Positions 40,028-48,020 of a DNA stretch of 56,326 nt are shown here, in pieces. The notes under the pieces were generated by a model. The model ran no database searches. It was not told the origin of the DNA and was given only the letters and a program-made list of their open reading frames with translations. Location of the stretch: positions 1 to 56,326 of the forward strand of contig JARKQJ010000230.1 in NCBI GenBank assembly GCA_029973955.1, given 5' to 3'. Position 1 is the stretch's first letter. Every line of letters starts with the position of its first letter. The position numbers were made by a program, and so were the translations under genes. This DNA is from Paludibaculum sp. Lineage in GTDB: Bacteria; Acidobacteriota; Terriglobia; Bryobacterales; Bryobacteraceae.

Positions 40028-41326
40028 CTACTCCTGCATGCACCAGCGATATGTGAACAACAACAGCGCCTTCGCCGCGCTGTATAAGGTATCCAGCTCC
40101 ACGTACTCGTCCGCCAGATGCGTGTTCCCGCCGCGCACCCCCCAAATCACCGCCGGCATCCCGAAGTGCTGCTGGAACACATACATGTCGCAGGGACCTT
40201 CAATCCCCGCCACCTCCGCCTCCACGCCCAGCACTTCCTTCGCGCTCGCCGCCATCTCCCGCAGCACCAGCGCCTCCGCGTCGCACGACGACCCCGGCAG
40301 CCACCGCAGCGGAAATGTCACCGACGGCTCCAGCGGGAACAACTCCTTCCGCGCCTCCACCGTCTCCTTCAGCCACGCGAAGAACTGCCCATCCACATCC
40401 TCCACGCGCTCGCCCGGCATCGCCTGCCAATAGATCTCCACCATGCACTCGTGCGCCGTCGCCATCGGCTCGCTCGTCCCCCACGGTCCCGTGTGGATCT
40501 TCAGCACTGCCACCGGCACCGGATTCTCCAGCCCCGCATACGCATAGTGCTTCGGCGCCAGCTTCGTCCGCCGCTCCGCGAACACCGGGATCTGCGACAA
40601 CAGCCACGCCAACTGCAGCGCCACGCCCGCGTCCATCCCGCCCGCGAGGATCCCCGCATTCGGAACCTTCAACTTCAAATGCGCCGTCCGCCCGCCCCGC
40701 TGCGCCGGACAGATCCGCAGGAACGACGGCTCGCTCACCACCGCCGCATCGGCCAGATATCCGCGCAATCGCCCGGCCAGCGTTCCATTCACGCCGCCGA
40801 ACTCTTCATCCACCACGCTCTCCACCGTCAGATCGCCTTTGAGCTGAATGCCCATCTCCGCCAGCGCCCGCGCCACCCACACATTCGTCGCGATCCCGGC
40901 TTTCATGTCGTTCGAGCCGCGCCCGTACAACCGCCCGCCTTCGATCTCCCCGCCGAACGGATCGCGCGTCCAGTTCAATGTCCCCTTCGGCACAGTGTCC
41001 ACGTGCCCCGTCAGGATCAACGATCGTCCGCCGCCGCTGCCCCGCTTCTTGCCCGCCAGGTTCGGCCGTCCGCGATAGTCTCGCCCCGCGTAATACAGCG
41101 GATGCTCTTTCAGCCCCGCCACCGTGTCCAGCTCATAGAGGTCCGTCGCGAATCCGGCCTCGCGCAACAGCCCTTCACAATAGGACTGGCACGCGCCCTC
41201 GGCGCCCACCGGCGGCTTGTTCTCCGATCTCGTCCGCACCAGCGTCTTCAGAATCTCCACCAGATCTTCGCGGTGCGCATCCGCGTATTGCAGCAGCTCT
41301 TTTTCCATCATCTTGTCAACCTGCAT
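40028..41326 (-). CDS. M20-family amidohydrolase (ArgE/DapE/ACY1-like)
   Basis: A 432-residue zinc deacylase/peptidase. The di-zinc motifs are ILTGHVDTVP, GRGSNDMKAGI and SVVDEEFGG (catalytic Glu pair), with a later ligand region WGVRGGNTHLADEYVE; a lid domain lies in the middle (KLKVPNAGILAGGMDAGVAL). Enzymes of this group remove acetyl, succinyl or other acyl groups from amino acids. It could serve as the desuccinylase for the racemase pathway at 9-11 kb, although it is 30 kb away and next to an amino-acid permease. Start at 41326 overlaps the permease stop by 11 nt; 41311 is possible. Confidence 0.87.
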   Translation of the reverse strand: MQVDKMMEKELLQYADAHREDLVEILKTLVRTRSENKPPVGAEGACQSYCEGLLREAGFATDLYELDTVAGLKEHPLYYAGRDYRGRPNLAGKKRGSGGGRSLILTGHVDTVPKGTLNWTRDPFGGEIEGGRLYGRGSNDMKAGIATNVWVARALAEMGIQLKGDLTVESVVDEEFGGVNGTLAGRLRGYLADAAVVSEPSFLRICPAQRGGRTAHLKLKVPNAGILAGGMDAGVALQLAWLLSQIPVFAERRTKLAPKHYAYAGLENPVPVAVLKIHTGPWGTSEPMATAHECMVEIYWQAMPGERVEDVDGQFFAWLKETVEARKELFPLEPSVTFPLRWLPGSSCDAEALVLREMAASAKEVLGVEAEVAGIEGPCDMYVFQQHFGMPAVIWGVRGGNTHLADEYVELDTLYSAAKALLLFTYRWCMQE

Positions 41327-42710
41327 GAGAGGCGTCTTCCTCGAAGCTCTCCATGGTTTTCGGCGCAAGCCGGAAGCCGCGGGTGTTGATCGCCAGGTAC
41401 GCCACCCCCAATGCCAGCCAGCCGAACCCGGCCAGCTTCGCCTTGTTCGTCAAATTCAACCACAGGAATCCGCATACCGCCGCGCCCACCAGCGGAAACA
41501 CCAGGTGCTCCACCGCCTGCCATCCCGCCCTTTGCCGCAGCCGCACGTAATAGTGCCGCACCACGCTCAGGTTCACCAGGATGAATCCCGACAGCGCCCC
41601 GAAGTTCAGCAGCTCCACAGCCAACTGAAAGCGGAACACCAGCGAACCCACCAGCGTCACCGCGGCCATCACCATCAATCCCCGCACCGGCGTCGAATGC
41701 TTCGGATCGATCGTCCCGAATACTCGCTTCGAGATCACTTCATCGCGCCCCATGCCCAGCAGCAGCCGCGACGCTCCCGCCTGCCCCGTGAGCGCGCTCG
41801 CCAGCCCCGCCACCAGCAGAACAAACGTCAGCGCCCCGAACATCCACTGCCCGCCGATGCGCGACCCGATGTCCAGAATCGCCGTATCCACCTGCGGAAA
41901 GGCCGTGTAGTCGGGCCACACCAGCGCCGCCAGGTAGACCGTCGCGATGCAGATCAGGCCCTGGGCGATGCACACCGCCACCGTCGCCCACCCGATGTCC
42001 CGCCGCGGGTTCAGCGCATCCTCGGCAAGCGTTGAAATCGCATCGAAGCCGATATACGAAAGAGTCGCCACGCCCGCGCCCAGCAGCATCGGCCCGGAGG
42101 CGAACGTCTCCGGCCGGAAAAATCCGCGCGTGTCCATCAGCCCGGCCCAGCCGTGGGCCGCCACCACGTAGCGCCCCGCCAGCGCCAGGAAGATCAGCGC
42201 GCAACCCGTCATCAGCGCCATCAGCCAGGCGCTCGCCCGCGCCGTCACCTGAATCCCGCGAAGATTCACCAGGGTGATGCTCACGGTAAATACCGCGGCC
42301 CACACCCAGTCCGGCACCGCCGGCAGCAGCCGCGCCGCGGTGAGCGCCGCATAGATCACGCTCAGCAATGGGATCAGGAAGTAGTCGAGAATCATCGCCC
42401 AGCCTGCCAGGAAGCCGACGTGTTCGTTCAAGCCCTTGCGTGCGTATGTGTAGGTGGAGCCGGCCGACGGATAGGCCGCCGCCATCTTCCCGTAACTTGC
42501 CGCCGTGAAGAACATCGCCACCATCGCCACCACATAGGCCAAAGCCGCGTGCCCGCCCGAAAGATTCTGGACGATGCCGAAGACCGGATAGGGCGCGGTG
42601 GGCGTCAGCATCACCAGCCCGTAGAGCACCAGGTCCCAGCGGGTCAGCACTCGCCGGAATCTCTTGGGCTCTTCCACCTGTCCGCTCGTTGAAGTGATGT
42701 GGGATTTCAT
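41316..42710 (-). CDS. APC-superfamily amino-acid/polyamine permease
   Basis: A 464-residue permease with about twelve membrane helices. The first helix region (LTRWDLVLYGLVMLTPTAPYPVFGIV) and AAYPSAGSTYTYARKGLNEHVGFLAGWAMILDYFLIP are typical of the APC putrescine/amino-acid importers (PuuP/YeeF side of the family), and SYIGFDAISTLAEDALNPRRDI is the conserved TM6-7 stretch. The substrate is probably an amino acid or polyamine. Coupled to the M20 hydrolase gene by overlap, so imported acyl-amino acids or peptides may be cleaved by it. Confidence 0.88.
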   Translation of the reverse strand: MKSHITSTSGQVEEPKRFRRVLTRWDLVLYGLVMLTPTAPYPVFGIVQNLSGGHAALAYVVAMVAMFFTAASYGKMAAAYPSAGSTYTYARKGLNEHVGFLAGWAMILDYFLIPLLSVIYAALTAARLLPAVPDWVWAAVFTVSITLVNLRGIQVTARASAWLMALMTGCALIFLALAGRYVVAAHGWAGLMDTRGFFRPETFASGPMLLGAGVATLSYIGFDAISTLAEDALNPRRDIGWATVAVCIAQGLICIATVYLAALVWPDYTAFPQVDTAILDIGSRIGGQWMFGALTFVLLVAGLASALTGQAGASRLLLGMGRDEVISKRVFGTIDPKHSTPVRGLMVMAAVTLVGSLVFRFQLAVELLNFGALSGFILVNLSVVRHYYVRLRQRAGWQAVEHLVFPLVGAAVCGFLWLNLTNKAKLAGFGWLALGVAYLAINTRGFRLAPKTMESFEEDASHAG

Positions 42711-42765
42711 TGCGAAGGACCGGGCGGCTCCGCCGCGAAGGCAGTGCCGCCCGGAGATCCGGAGT

Positions 42766-45700
42766 CTACCAGCTCAGCCGGAGCGAGAACTGGATGATCC
42801 TGGGATCGTTGGTCTGCACACTCAGGTCCTGCAATCCCGTCGTCGCGTTGGGAGCCGTGTCGATCGGGTGGTTGAAGGCGTTGAAGAAGTCCGCCGTGAA
42901 GCGCAGTTTGATCTGCTCTGTGAGAGCGAAGTTCTTGAACGCCGACATGTCGGTCGACCACGCGCCCGGCCCGAGGAAGAACGCGCGGGCGTTCCAGTTC
43001 ACCGTGTCCGTGATCGACGTCTGCCGTACCGTCCCGTTGGCCAGCACCTGCGGCAGGCGGTTGTCGAACGCCGCGCCCACCGGATGCGCCAGCCTCTTGT
43101 TGCGGTCCAGCGGAACCAGCGCCTGCAGTGCCGCCTGGTCTACGTTCGTCGCCAGGGTCGGGTTGAAGTCGCCGGCCCAGTACAGCCGCTGGTTCCTGCC
43201 GCTGTACTTCAGGTCCAGCCGCTGGTCCGCCGAAAGCGACGGATTGCCGAACAGATACAGGTTGGCGCTGACGCCCGTCCAGTAGCCGCTGCGCCAGTCG
43301 CCCATGCCGGACAACTGCCAGCCGCCGATGAGCAGGTCCCAGCCCTTCGACACGTTGCCGCCGAACTTCTTGCCCTTGCCGAACGGCAGGTCGTACACCG
43401 CGTTCCAGCGCATGTGGTGCGGAGGAACGTTGGTGGAGTTCTGGTAGCCGAGCTTCAACCGGTCGTCGTAGCTCGAGTTGCTGCCGCCCAGGATCTGGAT
43501 GTTCTCCGGAACCTGGAAGACGCCGTTGGTCGAGTTGATGGCGCCGCCGCCGGAGCTGAAGCCGCCCGCGTCCGAAGTCGTCAGCGAACGGGCGAAGGTG
43601 TAGAAGTACTGGAAGGCCAGCCCGTTCGAAAACCGCCGCTCGACTTCCGCCTGCAGCGAGTTCGTGTTCGCATAGCCGGTCTTGTTCGTGGCGTTGTTCA
43701 CGTTCCAGTCTTTGTTCACTCGCATCAGGTCGCGGTTGCCGGGGGGCGTCGTCTTCGTCGTCTGCACCCAGTTGTACTCCGCGATCCTCGAGTTCGAGCT
43801 GAACTTCTGCTCCAGGCCGGTGGTGTGGTTGCCGATGTAGCTCAACCTCAGCGCCGTCATCTTGGCCAACTCATACTCCATCGTGAAGTGCCAGGACTGC
43901 GCCCGGCCGTCGCGCCAGTTGCGGAAGTCCATCGGCACCACGCCCTGCGCGCTCAACGGCAGCTCGACGATGCCTTCCGTCGGGATGGTCACCTTGCCGA
44001 TGTAGTACGAATCGAGGGGCTTGGTCCGCATGCCGTAGCTGCCGGTGCCGTCGACGGTCGTCACCGGGTTCACGTACCGGAGGTTGAACGGCGGGTTGGT
44101 GCGGGAGGCCTGCAGAATCTGCGACAGCGGCATCGTCCAGAAGAACTCGCCGTAGCTGCCGCGCAACACAATCTTCGGATTCAGCTTGTATGCCACGCCC
44201 AGGCGCGGCCCGAAGTTGTTGTTGTCCACGGGCAGCAGCGCGCCGGGGACGCCGAGATCGTTCGCCGTCTTCCAGCTCAATCCGCGCGCCGCCCAGCTCT
44301 GCAGCACCGAGGGCGGCACGCCCTGGATGCTCTCCATCTTCGTGTTGTTCGGCGTGATCACCTGGAACACCTTGTCGAGCGTGTTCAGATCGACGTTGAT
44401 CATGCGGTCGAACTTTTCCTTGTACGGAGTCCACTTGTCCCAGCGCAGGCCGAGGCTGACGGTCAGCTTCGGGCTCACCTTCCAAGTGTCTTCCGCATAC
44501 AGGCCGATCTCCTTCTGCCGGAAGTAGAAGTAGCCGCGGTTGTACTGCGCCGCGTAGTAGCTGCCCAGGCCGAGCGCCATCGAGGCGAAGCCGTCGCCCG
44601 TGTAGGACCGCGACCAGTCGCTGCTGGGATCGTACTGCGATGTCCACTCATGGCCGAAGTCGTGCTCGCCCATCGCCTGCTGCAGTTCGCGGATGTTGTT
44701 CTGCTCCGTGCGGTACTGCCCGCCGAACTTGATGGTGTGCGCGCCCTTCACCCAGGTGAAGTTGGGCTGCAGGATGTAGGCCGTCAGCATCTCGTCCTTG
44801 CGGTTGTCGGCGTCGTAGGAGAAATACGTGGACCAGTCTTCGTTGTGCGCGTACATGGTGGGCCAGCCGCCTTCGCCGAAGGGATTCGGCAGGCCAAGCT
44901 TGTTCGCCCACTGCGTGTTGTCGGCCAGCGTGCCGGAGCTCTTGGGCGCCCGGTTCACCGCCAGCATGACGTCGCCGATGAACGTATTGGTGAACGTTTT
45001 GGTGTAGCGCAGGGAAGCGTTGTAGACATTGGCGTCGTTGCGGCTGGTGCCGTAACCATCCTGAATGTCTTCGCGCGGGCCGCCGTAGACGCCGCCCATC
45101 TTCTTGTATGCGCGCTGGCTGTGCGTGTAGCGGAACGTCAGCAGGTTGCGTTCGTTGAAGCTGTGGTCGCCGCGGATCGTCAGGTTGTTCATGTTCGTCC
45201 GCACCGGGTAGTAGGTGGCCAGATTCAACCCGAGATAGGGATTGGTGCTGGAAGTCGGGGCGTGCGTGACGCTCTGCATCGTCGCCAGGAACGGGCTCAG
45301 CCGGTTGGTCGGAATGATGTTGCCCACGAACGGAGTGCGGGTGCCGGCGGCCGTCGTCGACATCGGATCGTAGATGGTGTACTTGGTGTTGTTCGCGTCG
45401 GTGACGTTGCTCATGTCGCCGGCGAACATGCTGGCCGTCGGCACCATGTCTTCGTAGTAGCCTTTTTCCCGCTGCCGCAGGCCTTCATAGGCCGCGAACC
45501 AGAAGCTCTTGTTGCGGCCGTCGTAGAGTTTCGGGATCATCACCGGGCCGCCGGCGGAGACGCCGAACTCGTTGCGGGCGAGAAACGCCGCCGAGTTGCC
45601 GTCCTGCCGCTGCCGGGCGCGGAGGCCGGCGCCGTTGTTGCGGAATGTTTCGAAGGCCGCGCCGTGGAAGGCGTTGGTGCCGCTCTTGGTCACCACCGTC

Positions 45701-46377
45701 ACCGTGGCCGGCCGCGAGTATTGCGCGCCGCTGCCGACGGTTTCGATGCGGAACTCCTGAACGGTATCGAGGCCGGGCTGCACGCGCGCCATGCCGCCGC
45801 CGAAGCGATCGACCAGCGAGACGCCGTCCAGCGTCATTTCAGCCGCGCCCACCTTCATGCCGTTGACGCGCGGGTTGCTGCCGCCTTCCACCCCCGCGGT
45901 GAGATCGAACAGAGTGGTAATCGACCTGCCGTTGAGAGGCAGTTGCTGGATGCGGACGTTGTCCTTGACGCTGCCCACTTCCGCGCTCTCCGTGTTGATG
46001 AGCGGGGAGGCGGCCGTCACTTCGACCACGGCGTCCACGCTGCCGACCGCCAATGACGGTTCGACCACGGCCGTTTGCCCGGCCACGATCGTCAGCGTGC
46101 CTTGCCATTTCTTGAAACCTGGGGCCTCCACATCCACTCTGTATTCGCCCGGTACCAGGCTTTGGAAGAGGAAGAAGCCAACGTCATTGCTGACGGACTC
46201 GCGAATCACGTTTGTCGCAACGTGCGTCAACGTGATCTTCGCGTTCGGCACGGCAGACTTGGCCGGGTCGTAGACGGAGCCACGGATGACACCGTTTCCG
46301 GATTGTGAGTAGACGGGCAGCATGACACAAATCAGCAGCGCCGCCAAGAACCAGGGAGATTTTGCGAAACCAACCAT
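42766..46377 (-). CDS. Oar-like TonB-dependent outer-membrane receptor with N-terminal CarboxypepD_reg domain
   Basis: A 1203-residue outer-membrane protein. After the signal peptide (SPWFLAALLICVMLPVYS) comes a carboxypeptidase-regulatory-like domain (GVIRGSVYDPAKSAVPNAKITL... PGEYRVDVEAPGFKKW), then a plug (IQQLPLNGRSI, MTLDGVSLVDRFGG, TVVTKSGTNAFHGAAFE) and a beta-barrel ending in IIQFSLRLSW with a terminal aromatic. Such Oar-like receptors dominate acidobacterial genomes and probably import glycan fragments or adhere to polymers; no SusD partner is present. GAGGTA ribosome site precedes the ATG at 46377. It lies just downstream of the ROK regulator on the same strand. Confidence 0.92.
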   Translation of the reverse strand: MVGFAKSPWFLAALLICVMLPVYSQSGNGVIRGSVYDPAKSAVPNAKITLTHVATNVIRESVSNDVGFFLFQSLVPGEYRVDVEAPGFKKWQGTLTIVAGQTAVVEPSLAVGSVDAVVEVTAASPLINTESAEVGSVKDNVRIQQLPLNGRSITTLFDLTAGVEGGSNPRVNGMKVGAAEMTLDGVSLVDRFGGGMARVQPGLDTVQEFRIETVGSGAQYSRPATVTVVTKSGTNAFHGAAFETFRNNGAGLRARQRQDGNSAAFLARNEFGVSAGGPVMIPKLYDGRNKSFWFAAYEGLRQREKGYYEDMVPTASMFAGDMSNVTDANNTKYTIYDPMSTTAAGTRTPFVGNIIPTNRLSPFLATMQSVTHAPTSSTNPYLGLNLATYYPVRTNMNNLTIRGDHSFNERNLLTFRYTHSQRAYKKMGGVYGGPREDIQDGYGTSRNDANVYNASLRYTKTFTNTFIGDVMLAVNRAPKSSGTLADNTQWANKLGLPNPFGEGGWPTMYAHNEDWSTYFSYDADNRKDEMLTAYILQPNFTWVKGAHTIKFGGQYRTEQNNIRELQQAMGEHDFGHEWTSQYDPSSDWSRSYTGDGFASMALGLGSYYAAQYNRGYFYFRQKEIGLYAEDTWKVSPKLTVSLGLRWDKWTPYKEKFDRMINVDLNTLDKVFQVITPNNTKMESIQGVPPSVLQSWAARGLSWKTANDLGVPGALLPVDNNNFGPRLGVAYKLNPKIVLRGSYGEFFWTMPLSQILQASRTNPPFNLRYVNPVTTVDGTGSYGMRTKPLDSYYIGKVTIPTEGIVELPLSAQGVVPMDFRNWRDGRAQSWHFTMEYELAKMTALRLSYIGNHTTGLEQKFSSNSRIAEYNWVQTTKTTPPGNRDLMRVNKDWNVNNATNKTGYANTNSLQAEVERRFSNGLAFQYFYTFARSLTTSDAGGFSSGGGAINSTNGVFQVPENIQILGGSNSSYDDRLKLGYQNSTNVPPHHMRWNAVYDLPFGKGKKFGGNVSKGWDLLIGGWQLSGMGDWRSGYWTGVSANLYLFGNPSLSADQRLDLKYSGRNQRLYWAGDFNPTLATNVDQAALQALVPLDRNKRLAHPVGAAFDNRLPQVLANGTVRQTSITDTVNWNARAFFLGPGAWSTDMSAFKNFALTEQIKLRFTADFFNAFNHPIDTAPNATTGLQDLSVQTNDPRIIQFSLRLSW

Positions 46378-46406
46378 CGGGACTACCTCGTTGTTGTCTA
46401 TCAGAC

Positions 46407-47618
46407 TCAATTCCGACCCTGATCGCAGATCAGGTCGTGGGCAAGACTCTTTGCGGCGCCCATGGCGCCGATCAGGGCCGCATCCGCACCCAGCGCCGAA
46501 AGCTCGATGCGCATGGGCCACGGGATGACACGCCCCACCAACTCCTGAATCCGGTCCGTGACCAGGGCAAACAGGTCCCCGGCCAGTACAATCAGCTCCG
46601 GATCGATCACCGCGGCCAGGTCAGCCACGGCGATGCTCAACTTCTCAGCCAGTTCGTCCAACACGCGCGCCGCCACGGGATCGTTGCGGCTCATCGCTTC
46701 AGCCAACTCCGCGGCCAGATCCGCGCCGGCTACCTCGCCGGCGCCGGCCCTGGCCGAACTCACTCGCTGCAGAATCTGGTCGCTGCCGATGGCGGACTCG
46801 AGCAGGCCGCGGTCGATCGTTCCATCCGCGGCGGCCACCGCTCGGTCGAACACCATGTGGGCAATCTCGCCGGCCGCCCAATGTGTGCCCTGGTACAACT
46901 GCCCCCCGAGCACGAGGCCTGCGCCAATGCCGGTGCCCAACCGGATGAGGACGAAGTTCTGCACGCCGCCGGCGAGGCCGGCGTGCATTTCGCCCATGGC
47001 CGCCAGATTGACGTCGTTATCCACCAGCGTCTCCACGCCGAAGCGCTTGGCGACGGTTTTGCGGAGTTCCACGTTGCGCCAATGGAAGACGTTGCCCGCT
47101 TCCAGCACCGTGCCCGTGCGGGCGTCCACCCGGCCCGGCGCCGCCACCGAGATGCAGCGCAGTTTGCGCCGGCGGCCCCGGCCGCGCGAGAGCACTGTCT
47201 GCATTCCGGCGCAGAGGGTGTCGAGCACGTGCTCGGCGCCGCGGCCCGGCCGGATGGCGCAGTTTTCGGAATCCATTACATTGCCGTCGAGATCCGCCAG
47301 CCAGATTCTGACCTGGGCACTGCCGATCTCCGCCGCCACCAGGGCTCCGCCGGAGGCGTCGAACCGCAGCATCGTGGGCGGCTTGCCGCCGCGCGCGTCG
47401 GGCTCGCCGGCGCCGTCCTCCACCACGATGCTGCGCTCCATCATGTCGGCCACGAGGCTCGACACGGTGGGTTTCGTCAGTCCGCTTTGCCTCGCCAGCT
47501 CGGCCCGCGACACGGGACCGCCGGTGCGGATCATCTCCAGCAGCAGCGCCGAATTCATCTGCCGCATACCAGATGCCCGCATCCGGCCCGAGTTTGTCAT
47601 TGGGGCAGCGCGTTTCAT
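46407..47618 (-). CDS. ROK-family transcriptional regulator lacking the zinc motif
   Basis: A 403-residue sugar-responsive repressor. A winged-helix DNA-binding domain (NSALLLEMIRTGGPVSRAELARQSGLTKPTVSSLVADM) precedes a ROK kinase-like domain (VAAEIGSAQVRIWLADLDG, VDNDVNLAAMGE, RLGTGIGAGLVLGGQLYQG, AAGEIAHM). The usual zinc-binding CxCGxxGCLE is replaced by AADGTIDRGLLE, so sugar binding may differ. It is followed after 29 nt by the TonB receptor gene, its probable target. Start choice among nearby Met residues (1, 7, 12) is uncertain. Confidence 0.87.
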   Translation of the reverse strand: MKRAAPMTNSGRMRASGMRQMNSALLLEMIRTGGPVSRAELARQSGLTKPTVSSLVADMMERSIVVEDGAGEPDARGGKPPTMLRFDASGGALVAAEIGSAQVRIWLADLDGNVMDSENCAIRPGRGAEHVLDTLCAGMQTVLSRGRGRRRKLRCISVAAPGRVDARTGTVLEAGNVFHWRNVELRKTVAKRFGVETLVDNDVNLAAMGEMHAGLAGGVQNFVLIRLGTGIGAGLVLGGQLYQGTHWAAGEIAHMVFDRAVAAADGTIDRGLLESAIGSDQILQRVSSARAGAGEVAGADLAAELAEAMSRNDPVAARVLDELAEKLSIAVADLAAVIDPELIVLAGDLFALVTDRIQELVGRVIPWPMRIELSALGADAALIGAMGAAKSLAHDLICDQGRN

Positions 47619-47653
47619 GAGAACCCGTTTGAAGCGTTCAGAGCAAAGGTTAG

Positions 47654-47673
47654 GTAAGTTCGTTTACTTACCG
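47654..47673. promoter_or_regulatory. Inverted repeat upstream of the ROK gene (candidate operator)
   Basis: GGTAAGT and ACTTACC, perfect 7-bp arms with a 6-nt spacer, lie 36 nt before the ROK start in an AT-rich stretch. Related half-sites (ACTTACGG at about 47692, GGTAAATAC at about 47727) are close by. ROK repressors bind AT-rich palindromes in front of their own genes, so this is a good candidate operator. Confidence 0.5.
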
Positions 47674-47900
47674 TACCTAGTTGAGTTGACCACTTACGGG
47701 GATTTGTGTCAAGGGCGAATTACAGGTTGGTAAATACTTTTAGCAGACCGGGGTGGAAGGGGGGGGCGCCTGGGGTTCGGGGTACGGCTGGATAGCGCCT
47801 CGGGCGCCTCGCCGGGGAGGGCCGGGGGGTGCTGGGAAAAGGGCTCGGGGGAATACGGGTTCGCCCGGCGTCTTCGGGAGAGAAGGGCTGGGCACTGTGG

Positions 47901-47961
47901 CCCCCAGACAGCGTCTCGGGGGACTACGGCTCCTCTGGCGCCCCGAGACTGCGTCTCGGGG
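47901..47961 (-). repeat. REP-like palindromic repeats, two units (minus orientation)
   Basis: Two hairpins of the same family as at 35-37 kb: 47901-47921 (CCCCCAGAC-AGC-GTCTCGGGG, one mismatch) and 47941-47961 (CCCCGAGAC-TGC-GTCTCGGGG, perfect). The attached tail (GAATTTGGCTTTGCC) reads in the opposite direction from the 35-37 kb copies. They lie in the G-rich 402-bp gap between the ROK gene and the 3' end of the GH20 gene; no gene is apparent in that gap. Confidence 0.75.
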
Positions 47962-48020
47962 GAATTTGGCTTTGCCCTGGGGGTCCGGGAGGACGCCGGG
48001 ATGGAGGCCTGGGGTGGGGG

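Noticed and set aside
42664..46056. Very long open frame (over 1100 codons) on the plus strand opposite the TonB receptor
   Set aside because: It is Arg/Val/Gln-rich with no domain logic and is exactly antisense to a receptor with clear motifs; a product of high GC content.
47619..48020. Intergenic region at the skew switch as the replication origin itself
   Set aside because: No DnaA boxes (TTATNCACA) could be found by eye and no dnaA, dnaN, parA/parB or rpmH genes are nearby; kept only as a skew observation.
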